From NCBI GenBank assembly GCA_017398425.1, contig JAFQFZ010000064.1, positions 1 through 64,000 of the forward strand: a stretch of DNA of 64,000 nucleotides. The letters are read 5' to 3'. The stretch's first letter is position 1. Each line of letters begins with the position of its first letter. This document shows positions 36,190-46,600 of this stretch, piece by piece. The position numbers and the translations under genes were made by a program. The DNA is from Clostridia bacterium (GTDB taxonomy: Bacteria > Bacillota > Clostridia > Oscillospirales > Acutalibacteraceae). Under the pieces are notes generated by a model. The model was not told the origin of the DNA and made no database searches. It worked only from the letters and a program-made list of their open reading frames with translations.

Positions 36190-36737
36190 ATCGACACCCC
36201 CTCTTTTTCCAAAAACTGTTTCAATTTACGACGGGTGCGGAGCAAGCAAGTCTTCACCCGATCCTCCTTCACGTCCAGTTCGGATGCAATGCGCTCGATG
36301 GGAAGCATGAACCAATAGCGTTTGACAAAGATCACGCGCGATTGCTTTGAAAGCGACTGCAAAAAGCGGTCAAACAGATCCTTCCATTCCGCCTCCTGCT
36401 CCACATTGCACGTCGACGGCACCAGTTCCTCCCATTCCTCAAGCGCATCGCAACCGCGATGGCGACTGCGCTTTTGGGCATACGCCGCACGCAGACGGTC
36501 ACACGCCGTGTTGCGCGTGACGCGCGCCACATACGCCTTAAAATCGCGCGGATGGGTCGGCGGGATCGCATTCCACACACGCACCCACACGTCCGCGAGA
36601 CATTCCTCACAATCCTCTTTGGTGTCGAGCATGGTGCGCACAATGGTATTGCAATACGCTCCGTAGTGTGCCTCGGTAAGCGCGATGGCTTGCTCATCAC
36701 GCTCTTCGTACAACGCGATCAACTGTTCATCGGTCAC
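36186..36737 (-). CDS. ECF-type RNA polymerase sigma factor
   Basis: Sigma-70 family protein of 183 residues with region 2 (ECLADVWVRVWNAIPP, FKAYVARVTRNTACDRLR) and region 4 (QSRVIFVKRYWFMLPIERIASELDVKEDRVKTCLLRTRRKLKQFL). No region 1 or 3, so it is of the ECF type. The start is GTG at 36737 behind AAAGGATG. It is co-transcribed with the membrane protein that follows, likely its anti-sigma. The target genes are not known; the nearby surface protein at 36838 is a candidate. Confidence 0.9.
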   Translation of the reverse strand: MTDEQLIALYEERDEQAIALTEAHYGAYCNTIVRTMLDTKEDCEECLADVWVRVWNAIPPTHPRDFKAYVARVTRNTACDRLRAAYAQKRSRHRGCDALEEWEELVPSTCNVEQEAEWKDLFDRFLQSLSKQSRVIFVKRYWFMLPIERIASELDVKEDRVKTCLLRTRRKLKQFLEKEGVSI

Positions 36738-36801
36738 GATGTCTCACATCCTTTCTACCTATCAAGACGGCAAACACCGCCCTTAGGTGACACGCAGTTT
36801 C

Positions 36802-36833
36802 AAAAAAGCCTCGGCATCCGAGATGCCGAGGCT
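36802..36833 (-). terminator. Terminator of the surface protein gene
   Basis: GCCTCGGCATC and GATGCCGAGGC form an 11-bp stem with a minus-strand T run, directly below the stop at 36838. Confidence 0.87.
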
Positions 36834-36837
36834 CACG

Positions 36838-37689
36838 TCATTCGGTTTCCTGCGACTCGTCGTCTTCTGTCTCGTCTTCGGCATCCTCATCCGACTCGTC
36901 GTCCTCTTCGGCTGACTCGCGCCGTTTTTTCACGACCGTCAGCACCACGACCGCGCCGACCGCCGCCACACCGAGCAAAATGAACCACACCACGCCCGCC
37001 GCATCCGCTTCGGGAGAATAGCCGCCGGGTGTACCGGCATCGTAACTTCCGCCTTGGTAGGGCGAGGTCGCGCGAGAGGCTTGCGTGTGCTTGATGATGG
37101 GCACGAGCGTCGTCGCCGCCGTGCCGCCCTTGCCGTCTGCCGTCACAAACGCCGCCGTATCGCTGAGTTTCAGGTGCGACACGGTGAGCTCGCCCTGACC
37201 GTACATCGTAATATATACCCCGAGGAGCGTCATCTTCCCGTTCTTGGGAACAACGAGACCGTTATATTCCATATAGTTCTTCATGTCGAGGGACAACACG
37301 TAACTTCCGTGGGCAACACCCTCTCCGCTCGCAGGAGCGGTATCCTGAAACGCTTCGTACCACGACGGACCCGTCAACTGCGGATACGCGTCGTAGGGAT
37401 CGCCGTCCAGCTTCAACGCCACGTTGAACGGTGCGGAGGACACGACGGACAACTGCAGATAGCGCGTGGTATTGAGGTTGATCTCCTCGTCCCATTCGAT
37501 GACCGCGGTGACGGGATTTCCGCCGCTTTGCAACGCGAGGGCTCCGTTCTCCGTGTAGCTTCCGCCGCTGAGGAACGTGGTGGATTCTTCGTTTAGCAAA
37601 ACGTGCTCTGCGGCCGCCGATGCAGGCATCGCCAAACACAGTGCGCCGAGCATCATTGCCAAACACACCGCCATCGCGCGTCGGATCAT
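36838..37689 (-). CDS. Exported membrane-anchored protein with acidic C-terminal tail
   Basis: I do not recognise this 283-residue protein. It has a signal peptide (AVCLAMMLGALCLAMPASA), a beta-rich extracellular domain (about 25-195), a low-complexity linker (QGGSYDAGTPGGYSPEA), a C-terminal membrane helix (VVWFILLGVAAVGAVVVLTV) and a cytosolic tail of mostly Asp and Glu. This is the layout of a cell-surface protein anchored at its C-terminus. It starts at ATG after AGGAGG. It lies between spoIIP and the ECF sigma pair, all on the minus strand. Confidence 0.7.
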   Translation of the reverse strand: MIRRAMAVCLAMMLGALCLAMPASAAAEHVLLNEESTTFLSGGSYTENGALALQSGGNPVTAVIEWDEEINLNTTRYLQLSVVSSAPFNVALKLDGDPYDAYPQLTGPSWYEAFQDTAPASGEGVAHGSYVLSLDMKNYMEYNGLVVPKNGKMTLLGVYITMYGQGELTVSHLKLSDTAAFVTADGKGGTAATTLVPIIKHTQASRATSPYQGGSYDAGTPGGYSPEADAAGVVWFILLGVAAVGAVVVLTVVKKRRESAEEDDESDEDAEDETEDDESQETE

Positions 37690-37764
37690 CCGCCATTCCT
37701 CCTTTGTATCCTAATTATTCTCTACTATTGTACTATCCTTTGCGACGAAGCGCAAGCAAAATCT

Positions 37765-38814
37765 TCAGATTTCCGAAGAAAGAATCACGTTTGCCAGCTG
37801 TTTTCCGATCAATCGACCGCTGTAGAGCGCTTCGGACAACGTATTGGCATCGGTTCCGACCTCCAAAAGGAGCGAACCCGGATGCAACCCCTGATTGTAG
37901 CGCGCGTCCATCAGGTAAAGCGGACGCATCACGCCCTCGCAGTGCGCCTCCATTTCCTGATGCAACCGCAGTCCCCACTGCAGATTCTCTCGGCAATAGG
38001 CATTTGGAAGCTCGGCAGTATCGGTGCCGCCGACAATGAGCATCACCTGAGCCGCTTTGCGTCCGTCCACGGTGACGGTGGGTTTGAGCTTGGTGCCGTC
38101 CTCATACAAGATCGCATCGCGGTGGATGTCGAGCACCACGCGGATGGAGGGGTTCTCGGCAAGGTGACGACGAATGGTCGCTTCCGAGCGTCCGTACGCC
38201 CCCGAATAGGGCGTGTCGTGCACGGTGGTGTCGTGGATCACACCGATGCCTCTGGCGCGAAGCTCCTGCGCCACGCATTCCCCCACCGCCGCCACCGTTT
38301 GCGAAGCATCCTCACTGCGCGAAGCATCCTCGGCGTTGTAGTAGCCCGCATAATACGACATATACGATTCCGAGGTATGGGTGTGTACGATCAGCACCTG
38401 CACGTCTCCCTCTGCTTCGGCGGGCGGCAACGCCGCTTCGAGCAACGCACCGTAGTCATAGGTCACGCCCGACGTGTTTTTGACGGCGACTTGCGCCACG
38501 GTCGGCGCGGAGGTGATCGCCTCCTCCCGCACCGCACCGCCGCCGTCACCCTTCGGTGGGATGACGGGATCGGAGGACACAGGTGCCGACACGTCCGCTT
38601 TGGGCATGGTCACCGCCGCATAATGCGACGACGACAGCCTGCCGACGCTCTCGTTGTCGGGGTAACGCAATCCGACCGCCACCGCGGCAGCGCGTTCACC
38701 GATACGTCGCCATTGCGACCACGGCACCGCAAAGACCGCCGCAAGCAACACTGCCACACTTAACACGAGCGGTAAAAGCCCTCTCACATACGCTCCGATT
38801 CGTTTCACGGTCAT
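37765..38814 (-). CDS. spoIIP: Stage II sporulation protein P (amidase/endopeptidase)
   Basis: Cell-wall hydrolase of the DMP machine that drives engulfment. It has an N-terminal membrane anchor (about 11-31), a variable linker, then the SpoIIP domain with the zinc-ligand motif IVHTHTSESY, VGECVAQELRARGIGVIHDTTVHD, VVLDIHRDAI and C-terminal LLEVGTDANTLSEAL. At 349 residues the length is usual. GGGAGGGATGACC precedes the ATG. gpr, its frequent neighbour, is not found; rpsT, another frequent neighbour, is divergent from it here. Confidence 0.95.
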   Translation of the reverse strand: MTVKRIGAYVRGLLPLVLSVAVLLAAVFAVPWSQWRRIGERAAAVAVGLRYPDNESVGRLSSSHYAAVTMPKADVSAPVSSDPVIPPKGDGGGAVREEAITSAPTVAQVAVKNTSGVTYDYGALLEAALPPAEAEGDVQVLIVHTHTSESYMSYYAGYYNAEDASRSEDASQTVAAVGECVAQELRARGIGVIHDTTVHDTPYSGAYGRSEATIRRHLAENPSIRVVLDIHRDAILYEDGTKLKPTVTVDGRKAAQVMLIVGGTDTAELPNAYCRENLQWGLRLHQEMEAHCEGVMRPLYLMDARYNQGLHPGSLLLEVGTDANTLSEALYSGRLIGKQLANVILSSEI

Positions 38815-38906
38815 CCCTCCCTACCGAAATTTGTATGCAAAACGGGAGAAAACATACGTATTCGGGCGGTTCGAAACAAAAAAATGAAGTTTTTTCAAAA
38901 AAACAG

Positions 38907-38935
38907 TTGCTTTTTTTGGCGGTACGTGGTATGAT
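38907..38935 (+). promoter_or_regulatory. Promoter for rpsT
   Basis: TTGCTT (38907-38912), 17-base spacer, TATGAT (38930-38935), about 48 bases before the start. Confidence 0.65.
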
Positions 38936-38983
38936 AATCACCGCGTGATTGAGAAATTGTGTTTGAAAAGAGGAGGTGTGACC

Positions 38984-39238
38984 ATGCCCAACATCAAATC
39001 CGCTAAAAAGCGTGTGAATGTCATCGCTGTTAAAACGGCGCGCAACAAGGCGAACCGCTCGGCTCTGAAGACCGAGATCAAAAAGGCCAATGCCGCGATC
39101 GAAGCGAACGCAGAGGACAAGGCTGTTGCTGTCAACGCCGCGATCAAAAAGATCGACCAGGCTGTTGCTAAGGGCCTCCTGCATAAGAACACTGCTGCAA
39201 GGAAAAAGTCCGCCCTCGCGAAAAAGGCGAACGCGTAA
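38984..39238 (+). CDS. rpsT: 30S ribosomal protein S20
   Basis: Basic, Ala/Lys-rich 84-residue protein that binds 16S rRNA. It begins PNIKSAKKRV and contains RNKANRSALKTEIKKA and GLLHKNTAARKKSALAKK, all typical of S20. AGGAGGTGTGACC precedes the ATG at 38984; the open frame runs further upstream without an RBS. It is monocistronic. Confidence 0.97.
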   Translation: MPNIKSAKKRVNVIAVKTARNKANRSALKTEIKKANAAIEANAEDKAVAVNAAIKKIDQAVAKGLLHKNTAARKKSALAKKANA

Positions 39239-39258
39239 GCTTTTTATCGAAAACAAAA

Positions 39259-39292
39259 ACTGACCGCTGTCTGAAAGACAGCGGTCTTTTTG
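39259..39292. terminator. Terminator after rpsT
   Basis: GACCGCTGTCT and AGACAGCGGTC form an 11-bp stem followed by TTTTTG on the plus strand. Confidence 0.85.
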
Positions 39293-39296
39293 TCGT

Positions 39297-40079
39297 TTAT
39301 AACCGAATGCGTACATCGCCCGAAGAGAGAGTCGCTTCCTCCCCGTCGTCAAAACGCACCCGCAGGCGGCATTGCTCATCAATATCCAGCGCCACAGCAG
39401 TACGTTCGCCGGCAGCGGTGGTGACGGTGATCGCCCGTCCGCGAAGAAGCGACCGCCGACGGTACTCCTCGGTAACGGTGCGGTCGGCACGATGCGGATA
39501 CACCGCAAAGAACTCGTCCAGTACCGCCGCCGCCAACACGGCGGCATCGCCGTTCCCGTCTTCAAACACCGCTCCCGCGATGCCGTTCAAATCCGCAGGA
39601 AAGCCGTTTTTGGGCGATTCGACGTTGATGCCGACACCGAGCACCGCCCATGTCAAGCGCGCGTTATCGGGCGAAAGAGAGGCTTCTGTCAGGATGCCGC
39701 ACACCTTGCGATCGTCGCAGTAAACGTCGTTGACCCACTTGATCTCGGCCTTTCGTCGGGACACACGCTCCACCGCACGGCATACCGCCACGGCAGCGGC
39801 GGTCGTCAGAGACAGCGCTTCCGTTGCCGCCCCATCGGGGCGCAAAAGCACACTCATGTATACTCCCGTCCCCTCGGGTGAGAAGAAGGAGCGACCACGC
39901 GTGCCTCTGCCGGCGGTTTGCGCCCGTGCCAGGATGACGGTACCTTCGGGCGCGCCCTCCTCGCCGCACTGCTTGCAACGGTCGTTGGTGGAGGGGATCG
40001 TCTCATAGACGGCAATCGACAATCCGCGCGTGTGAAGCCCCGCTTCCAAGCGCTCGCGAAAGCGTGTGATCGCGTCCAT
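39297..40079 (-). CDS. birA: Biotin-[acetyl-CoA-carboxylase] ligase, no DNA-binding domain
   Basis: Biotin protein ligase of 260 residues. The catalytic loop is GRGTRGRSFFSP, followed by GVYMSVLLRP, KWVNDVYCDDRKVCGILTE and GVGINVE. The N-terminus starts directly with the catalytic domain, so it lacks the helix-turn-helix of repressor-type BirA and should act only as an enzyme. GGAGGGGACGGAT precedes the ATG. Confidence 0.93.
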   Translation of the reverse strand: MDAITRFRERLEAGLHTRGLSIAVYETIPSTNDRCKQCGEEGAPEGTVILARAQTAGRGTRGRSFFSPEGTGVYMSVLLRPDGAATEALSLTTAAAVAVCRAVERVSRRKAEIKWVNDVYCDDRKVCGILTEASLSPDNARLTWAVLGVGINVESPKNGFPADLNGIAGAVFEDGNGDAAVLAAAVLDEFFAVYPHRADRTVTEEYRRRSLLRGRAITVTTAAGERTAVALDIDEQCRLRVRFDDGEEATLSSGDVRIRL

Positions 40080-40139
40080 ATCCGTCCCCTCCTTCGGTTT
40101 GTGATGGCTCTATCATACCACAGTTGCGGGGGTTTGTCA

Positions 40140-40350
40140 CGCGGTCTTGCGACCGAAATAAAATAAAAATCGGAATATTCCGTCATTTTCAGAATTTACA
40201 TGTATATTTTCTTTGAATTTTTTTGTTTTTCTCTTGTTTTCTGAGTTTTCATATTTTTTGAACAAAAACTGAGAAATTGAGCAAAAACGAGAAAACGAGA
40301 GAGAAAACGAGAGAATACGGTGTGTAAATTAAAAAAACGGCGATTTTAGG
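40140..40350 (+). other. AT-rich, strand-asymmetric gap upstream of rplM
   Basis: No gene is seen. The left half is T-rich (about 40200-40258) and the right half purine-rich (40261-40316), allowing an imperfect long foldback. Within the purine part a 12-base unit, GAAAACGAGAGA, is repeated in tandem at 40291-40302 and 40303-40314, with related GAGAAATTGAGC-like units before it. Confidence 0.5.
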
Positions 40351-40351
40351 G

Positions 40352-40380
40352 TTGACATTGATTTTGGGATGTGGTATCAT
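40352..40380 (+). promoter_or_regulatory. Promoter for rplM-rpsI
   Basis: Consensus TTGACA (40352-40357), 17-base spacer, TATCAT (40375-40380), leaving a leader of about 40 bases. Confidence 0.85.
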
Positions 40381-40427
40381 AGCCGCCGTAGGTTAAAAAA
40401 GACTATATTACACAGGAGGTATTCTTG

Positions 40428-40856
40428 ATGACCACGTTCATGGAAAAAGCCGGTCAAGTCGACCGCAAGTGGTATGTCATCGATGCCGCCGGCAAGCCCC
40501 TCGGTCGTGTGGCCGCTCAAGCTGCTGTGCTTCTGCGCGGTAAGCATAAGCCCACCTTCACGCCCCATGTGGATTGCGGCGATCATGTCATCATCATCAA
40601 CTGCGGCAAAGCCATCCTCACCGGCAACAAGCTGCAAAACAAAGTTTGGTATCGTCACACCGGCTGGATCGGCGGCCTGAAAGCCACGAAGTACAGCACC
40701 CTGATGGCGCAGCGCCCCGAAAAGGCGATGGAGCTTGCCGTCAACGGTATGATCCCGAACAACACCATCGGCCGTGCGGCGATGACTCGTCTGCGCGTCT
40801 ATGCGGAATCCAACCACGCTCACGAGGCTCAGAAGCCCGAAGAGTTCAAACTGTAA
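40428..40856 (+). CDS. rplM: 50S ribosomal protein L13
   Basis: Early-assembly 50S protein, 142 residues. Hallmarks: [45 protein letters not shown] and [22 protein letters not shown]. The ATG at 40428 is 7 bases after AGGAGGT. It forms the conserved rplM-rpsI operon, 19 bases before rpsI. Confidence 0.98.
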   Translation: MTTFMEKAGQVDRKWYVIDAAGKPLGRVAAQAAVLLRGKHKPTFTPHVDCGDHVIIINCGKAILTGNKLQNKVWYRHTGWIGGLKATKYSTLMAQRPEKAMELAVNGMIPNNTIGRAAMTRLRVYAESNHAHEAQKPEEFKL

Positions 40857-40875
40857 GAAAGGAGGCTGTTTTAGA

Positions 40876-41280
40876 ATGGATTACAATGCGAGACCGTATT
40901 TCTACGGCACCGGCAGAAGAAAGAAGTCCGTTGCGCGCGTGCGTCTGTACGCCGGCACCGGCAAGGTCACCATCAACGGCCGCGATATCGATGATTATTT
41001 TGGCCTTGAGACCCTCAAATTGATCGTTCGTCAGCCTCTGGAGCTTACCGGCACGTCCGATAAGTTCGACATCGAGTGCCGCGTCGGCGGCGGCGGTGTG
41101 ACCGGTCAGGCGGGCGCGATCCGTCACGGCATCTCCCGTGCGTTGCTCCAATACAACACCGACGAGCTTCGTCCGCTCCTCAAGAAGGCGGGCTTCCTCA
41201 CGCGCGATCCGCGTATGAAGGAAAGAAAGAAGTACGGCCTCAAAGCCGCTCGTCGCGCTCCGCAGTTCAGCAAGCGCTGA
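40876..41280 (+). CDS. rpsI: 30S ribosomal protein S9
   Basis: 30S head protein of 134 residues whose C-terminal tail reaches the P-site tRNA. Seen: [45 protein letters not shown] and the ending [17 protein letters not shown] precedes the start at 40876. It is the second gene of the rplM operon, with a terminator after it. Confidence 0.98.
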   Translation: MDYNARPYFYGTGRRKKSVARVRLYAGTGKVTINGRDIDDYFGLETLKLIVRQPLELTGTSDKFDIECRVGGGGVTGQAGAIRHGISRALLQYNTDELRPLLKKAGFLTRDPRMKERKKYGLKAARRAPQFSKR

Positions 41281-41300
41281 TTGCATCTTTCGAGCATTCC

Positions 41301-41338
41301 AAAAGGACTCTTCCTCAGCGAAGAGTCCTTTTTCTTTT
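41301..41338 (+). terminator. Terminator after rpsI
   Basis: AAAGGACTCTTC and GAAGAGTCCTTT form a 12-bp stem followed by TTCTTTT. Confidence 0.9.
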
Positions 41339-41349
41339 GGTTCGCGCGG

Positions 41350-41378
41350 TTGACATTTTTTCTCCTCCGTGATATACT
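41350..41378 (+). promoter_or_regulatory. Promoter for the thrS T-box transcript
   Basis: TTGACA (41350-41355), 17-base spacer, TATACT (41373-41378). Transcription should start near 41385. Confidence 0.85.
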
Positions 41379-41384
41379 GTACAG

Positions 41385-41652
41385 TAGAAAGCGTTGAAAA
41401 GGACGCCGCTTGTTCCGTTCGGATCTCTTCGACAGAGAGGGTTGCCTCGGCTGAAAGCTCCCCATTGATCCCCACCGCAAGCGGTCACCGCCTTGGAGCG
41501 CGCGGCTGAACCGCTTTTTTTCGGATAAGTCGCGACGGGTCGCCTCGTTATCGGCGCAAGAGGGCGGCAGGATCTGCCGCTGAATCTGGGTGGAACCACG
41601 GAGTGTTTTTCGCTTCGTCCCTGTTTTGCGGGGGCGAAGCGTTTTTTCTTTT
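41385..41652 (+). ncRNA. T-box leader of thrS
   Basis: The roughly 270-base leader carries the T-box core GGGTGGAACCACGG (about 41589-41602), which pairs with the uncharged tRNA acceptor end. A competing terminator follows (CGCTTCGTCCC / GGGGGCGAAGCG, then TTTTTT, about 41619-41650). The upstream part should form stem I with a Thr specifier codon, which I could not place with certainty. When threonyl-tRNA is uncharged, the antiterminator forms and thrS is transcribed. Confidence 0.88.
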
Positions 41653-41685
41653 CCTCCGACACATCAAAAAGGAGTGACCGAACTT

Positions 41686-43620
41686 ATGTTGAAACTGACT
41701 TTGAAGGGCGGCGACGTGCGCGAAGCAGAGCAAGGCGTTACCGTCGACAGCGTGTGCCGCGACATCTCGATGGGACTGTACCGCGCGGCGTGTGCGGCGC
41801 GTGTGAACGGCGAAGTGGCCGACTTGCGCACCGTTTTGAACGAGGACAGCACGCTCGACATCCTGACGTTTGACGATCTCGACGGCAAGAAGGCGTACTG
41901 GCACACCACCTCCCACATCATGGCGCAGGCGGTGAAACGTCTGTATCCGCAGGTCAAGCTGACCATCGGCCCGTCCATTGACAACGGCTTTTATTACGAC
42001 TTCGATCTCGAGGACAGCCTGACGCTTGAGGATCTGCCGAAGATCGAGGCGGAAATGAAGAAGATCATCAAAGAGGCGTTGCCGCTCGAGCGTTTTGCGC
42101 TCCCGAAGGCGGAGGCGCTCGAACTGATGAAGGACGAACCCTATAAATGCGAATTGATCGAAGCGCTTCCCGAAGACGAGGAGATCTCGTTCTACAAGCA
42201 GGGCGACTTTGTGGATCTGTGCGCCGGCCCCCACCTCCCCGACACCGGTCGCGTCAAAGCGGTCAAATTGTTGTCGGTGACGGGCGCATACTGGCGCGGC
42301 GACTCCAAGAACAAGATGCTCAAGCGCATCTACGGTGTGGCGTTCCCGAAAGCGTCGGAGCTCGAGGCCCATCTCCAACAGCTCGAGGAAGCCAAAAAGC
42401 GCGACCACAACAAGCTCGGTCGTGAGCTCGAACTGTTCACCACGTCCGACGTGATCGGCCAAGGCTTGCCCATCATGCTCCCGAAGGGTGCGCGCATCAT
42501 CCAGCTTCTGCAACGCTTTGTCGAAGACGAGGAGCAAAAGCGCGGTTGGTTGCTCACCAAGACCCCCTATATGGCAAAGAGCGATCTTTACAAGATCTCG
42601 GGTCACTGGGATCATTATCAGGACGGCATGTTCGTGCTGGGCGACGAGGAGAAGGACAAGGAAGTGTTCGCTCTGCGTCCGATGACCTGCCCGTTCCAAT
42701 ACCAAGCGTATCTCAACCGCGCGCGTTCGTATCGCGATCTGCCGCTGCGCTACAACGAGACGTCCACCCTCTTCCGCAACGAAGCAAGCGGCGAGATGCA
42801 CGGCCTCATTCGCGTGCGCCAGTTCACCATTTCGGAAGGTCACTTGATGTGCCGTCCCGATCAGCTCGAAGAAGAGTTCAAGGGTTGCTTGGAGCTGGCG
42901 ATCTTTATGCTCAAGACGCTCGGTCTGTACGAGGACGTGTCCTACCGCTTCTCGCAGTGGGATCCCGACAACCGTGAGAAATACATCGGCACCGAGGAGC
43001 AATGGGACGAAGCGCAGGGCATCATGAAGCGCATCCTTGACCATCTGGAGATTCCGTATGCCATCGGTGTGGGCGAAGCGGCGTTCTACGGTCCGAAGCT
43101 CGACATCCAGATCAAGAACGTCCACGGCAAAGAGGATACCCTCATCACCATCCAGATCGACCAAATGCTCGCCGAGAAATTCGGCATGGAGTACACCGAT
43201 GCGGACGGTTCAAAGAAGAACCCCTACATCATCCACCGCACCTCCATTGGTTGCTACGAGCGCACGCTCGCACTCCTCATTGAGAAGTATGCCGGTGCGT
43301 TCCCGCTGTGGCTTGCGCCCGAGCAGGTGCGCGTGATGCCGATTTCCGAGCGTCAGGCGGATGCGGCGACGGAGGTCACCGAACAGCTCAAGGCCGCCGG
43401 ACTCCGCGCGGAAGCCGACCTCCGAAACGAGAAGATCGGCTACAAGATCCGCGAAGCGCAGATGCAAAAGGTACCGTATATGCTCATTATCGGCGATAAA
43501 GAAGCCGAAAGCGGCACCGTTTCGGTGCGTCGCCGCGGCGAAAACGGCGATCTCGGCAGCATGAGCGTGGAGGAATTCCTCCAAAAAGCGCTCGTCGAAG
43601 TGGCGACCAAAGCCCGCTGA
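41686..43620 (+). CDS. thrS: Threonine-tRNA ligase
   Basis: Class II synthetase of 644 residues. It has the TGS domain (residues 1-62), the editing domain with HTTSHIMAQAVKRLYP (zinc-like HxxxH) and the second half GDFVDLCAGPHLPDTG, then the catalytic core with KTPYM, RPMTCPFQYQAY, RYNETSTLFRNE and motif 3, and a C-terminal anticodon-binding domain (PEQVRVMPISERQ). The start at 41686 follows AAAGGAGTGACC. It is regulated by the T-box leader directly upstream. Confidence 0.98.
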   Translation: MLKLTLKGGDVREAEQGVTVDSVCRDISMGLYRAACAARVNGEVADLRTVLNEDSTLDILTFDDLDGKKAYWHTTSHIMAQAVKRLYPQVKLTIGPSIDNGFYYDFDLEDSLTLEDLPKIEAEMKKIIKEALPLERFALPKAEALELMKDEPYKCELIEALPEDEEISFYKQGDFVDLCAGPHLPDTGRVKAVKLLSVTGAYWRGDSKNKMLKRIYGVAFPKASELEAHLQQLEEAKKRDHNKLGRELELFTTSDVIGQGLPIMLPKGARIIQLLQRFVEDEEQKRGWLLTKTPYMAKSDLYKISGHWDHYQDGMFVLGDEEKDKEVFALRPMTCPFQYQAYLNRARSYRDLPLRYNETSTLFRNEASGEMHGLIRVRQFTISEGHLMCRPDQLEEEFKGCLELAIFMLKTLGLYEDVSYRFSQWDPDNREKYIGTEEQWDEAQGIMKRILDHLEIPYAIGVGEAAFYGPKLDIQIKNVHGKEDTLITIQIDQMLAEKFGMEYTDADGSKKNPYIIHRTSIGCYERTLALLIEKYAGAFPLWLAPEQVRVMPISERQADAATEVTEQLKAAGLRAEADLRNEKIGYKIREAQMQKVPYMLIIGDKEAESGTVSVRRRGENGDLGSMSVEEFLQKALVEVATKAR

Positions 43621-43643
43621 TCGCCTTGTTGAGTTTACAAAAG

Positions 43644-43684
43644 AAATCCCCGGTTCTCTCAAAAGGAGAACCGGGGATTTTGTT
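43644..43684. terminator. Bidirectional terminator between thrS and the phosphoesterase
   Basis: AAATCCCCGGTTCTC and GAGAACCGGGGATTT form a perfect 15-bp stem with T on the plus strand and A on the other side. Confidence 0.9.
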
Positions 43685-43696
43685 GTTTTAAGAGAG

Positions 43697-46600
43697 TTAT
43701 CCGGTGATGGAGGCAATGAGCAGTTCGCGCACGTCGGTGGTGTTCATGACACCGCTTTGATCGAAGTCGGCGGCCAGTGTCTGCGCTTCATCAAGCACCT
43801 GCACTTTCAGCACCGCCATCACGATCATGCGACCGTCCATCGTCGACGCCTTGCCGTCGCCGTTCACGTCACCGCGCACGACCACGGTACGCGCGATCGC
43901 ATCACCCGCTTTGACGATCATACCCGTGGCGACGAGGGCATTGTCGCCCACTGCCGCGCCGCCTTTCCACACCGTCACCGCATCGGAGGAGCGCACATTG
44001 GCACAAAGCTCCTGCACCGTCGTATCGGCGGCGACGTGCTTCACATACACGTTGTCAATCTCGTACACGTCGCTTTCAAGGAAGGTGTTCGGGGTGGTTT
44101 CCGCCTTGTAAACGCCGTCGGTGAACGAAGCCGCCGCCGTGCCGTTGGACGCCTGAAGCGCCTTCAACGTGAGCGTACCCTGACCGCCGAGCACCACTTC
44201 CACTGCCTTGACGGTGGTGATGCCGCCTGTGGGGAGAACGCCGTTATAGGTAAAGCAACTGTGCACATCGAGCGCCTTTTGATAGTTGCCGCTCGGGATC
44301 CGATCGTTCACGGTCGCCTCGCAGAACTGCGGCCAGAAGTCGCTGACAAGACCGTAGGAAGCGTCGCCGCTCGCCGTCGTGAACACGGGGCGAATGTCAA
44401 ACGGCACAGAGGATTCCACATCCACCAGCAGATTTTTCAGTGCCGTCACGTCGTAGTCGCGATGAAGCGTCATCGTCACCGCATAGCCATCGGCGCTGTT
44501 GGAAGTCACGGTCAGTTTGCCGTCGTTGTAGACGTAGTCGCCCGCTTTTGACGGTTCGGACACGGTCACCTCACCGCTGACAAGCGGCAGGTGGCGCACC
44601 ACATCGCTGTCGGTCACTTCGTCCGAAATGCCCAGGCCGTAGAACGTAATCATTTTATTCATATTGGAGGCATCCGTGCCCGACACCAACACACGCAAGC
44701 CCGTGATTGTCAGCGTGCCGTCGGCGTTGTACGCCGTGTCGGGAATGCCGAGCGCGCTCAGCGGCACCTTGCCCGTGCGGCGCACATCGTCGCCCTTCAC
44801 GTCACCGCTGGTCGACGAGATGTTCGCGCCCGCAAAGGCAGACTGGATCGCCAACGACTCTTTGCTCGACGCACTGCCGGGGACGCTGTTTTTGAAGGTG
44901 AGGATGATACTGCCGCGCGCGTTGGTTTCGATCATATAATCGTAGCACAGCAGCATCGCCGAGGGATCCACCGTGATGGGGGTGGCGAACGTATAATTCA
45001 GCGCAGGCCAGTTGCCTTCGGTTTTATACAGCTTGTGAGCGCCATCCTGCAACTGAGCGACCGCACCCGTTTCCGCCGCCCAATCGGAGGCCGCCGTCGG
45101 AAGAAGCGAGGTGGTCGTCGCGTTCACAGCACTGCCGGGGACGTGACCTTCCAGCATCGCCGCCATGCCGACCGTAAAGTAGTCGCGAAGCGACGACGTA
45201 ACGTGCGCCCCCTGCCCGAACAGGTTGACCGCCAGCACAAAGCCACCGTCCGGCACGGTGAAGGTTTTGGCTTTGCCGAGTTCGGTCTGCGCGGAAAGCA
45301 ACGTGTAGGCGTTATGATTCACATTGGCAAAGGTGAACACCATGTCCCATGTGTGCGTGTCGGTCGAGGTGTTCAGCGAATCGTAAATCACCCATTCGCC
45401 GTTGCCCGCGGCGCGGTTCACGCCGTTGACGGAATACGCTTCCTCCAGCGTCGGGACCCACAGCGACACGGGGCGCATCTGCAGATCCGCCAGACCGTTC
45501 AGGTGTTTGGTGAACACACGGTGCCCCACGCCGAGCACTCCGACGTCCATCTGCCCTTCGGGGATCGCAATGACGACGCCGTCGTGCGGTACCGGCACCG
45601 ACGGGTTCGCGCCGAGCCACGCACCGCGAAGCACTTTTTCGACCTTGTGTCCGCCGCCGTTCTCATACTTCGTGACGACGTAGTTGAACGCCGCCGGGTT
45701 CGAAGACACATCCGCCGCATTCATCGTGAAGGTGCGGTCGTACACACCGACGCCGAACGCGCCGTCCTGTTGCTTCTTATTGAAATACGCCGCGTCAAAC
45801 ATCATATTCGTTGCCGTATCGGTCGGGGCAAACGCCACCTGCGGCACTTCAACCACGGTGCCGCTTTCGGGATCGCTTGCCTCTTTCGCCTTCGGAGCAG
45901 AGAAGTCAAACGGGATCGTGAACTCGTCGCGCTTGCCGTATCCGTCGAGGATCGTGCCGTCTTCATAGTCCGAGCCAAACGCCGCGGTGTACGGCGAATA
46001 GGTGCGGTGGGTGATGGTGCCGGCCGCGACGTCGCACTCCATGAAGCGCATGAAGCCGTTGCCGCCGTTCGTGGTATTTTGGTAGTTGGCCATCATCTGA
46101 TACACCGTGCGATCGGGTTTGCCGTCGCCGTTGTCGTCGATGGTGTCGATCTTACGGGTGGAGTTGTAGTTATGACCGCACAGCACCATGCGCACGTTGG
46201 GGTTTTTGAGCACCACGTTTTCAAAAATCGTGTTGCCGCGCGAGGTGCGCTCACCGCTCGCCGCCATGTATTCATGGAACGCCAACACCGCAATGTAGTC
46301 CTCATGCTCTTTCAGCACGCTGTTCATCCACGCATAATCCGCATCGGTGTGCGGACCGTAGCCGAGATACACAAAAATGAAGTTTACGCCGCCGAGATTC
46401 ATCAAATCATAGTGGCCGTAGTTGTCGTCATAACCGCCGCCGTACCACCAATTGTCCTTATACCGCGCTTCACCGAAATACTGGCTGAATTCCGTATGAT
46501 CGGCGGTGCCGCTGGTGGTATCGACGTCATGGTTACCGGCAAGCACGCCGTAGGCCATGCCGGCATCGTCCCATTTTTTGTACGCCGCATTCGCCACCGC

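Noticed and set aside
40261..40316. Repeats resembling a small CRISPR array
   Set aside because: The units are 12 bases in direct tandem with no spacers and no cas genes are nearby.
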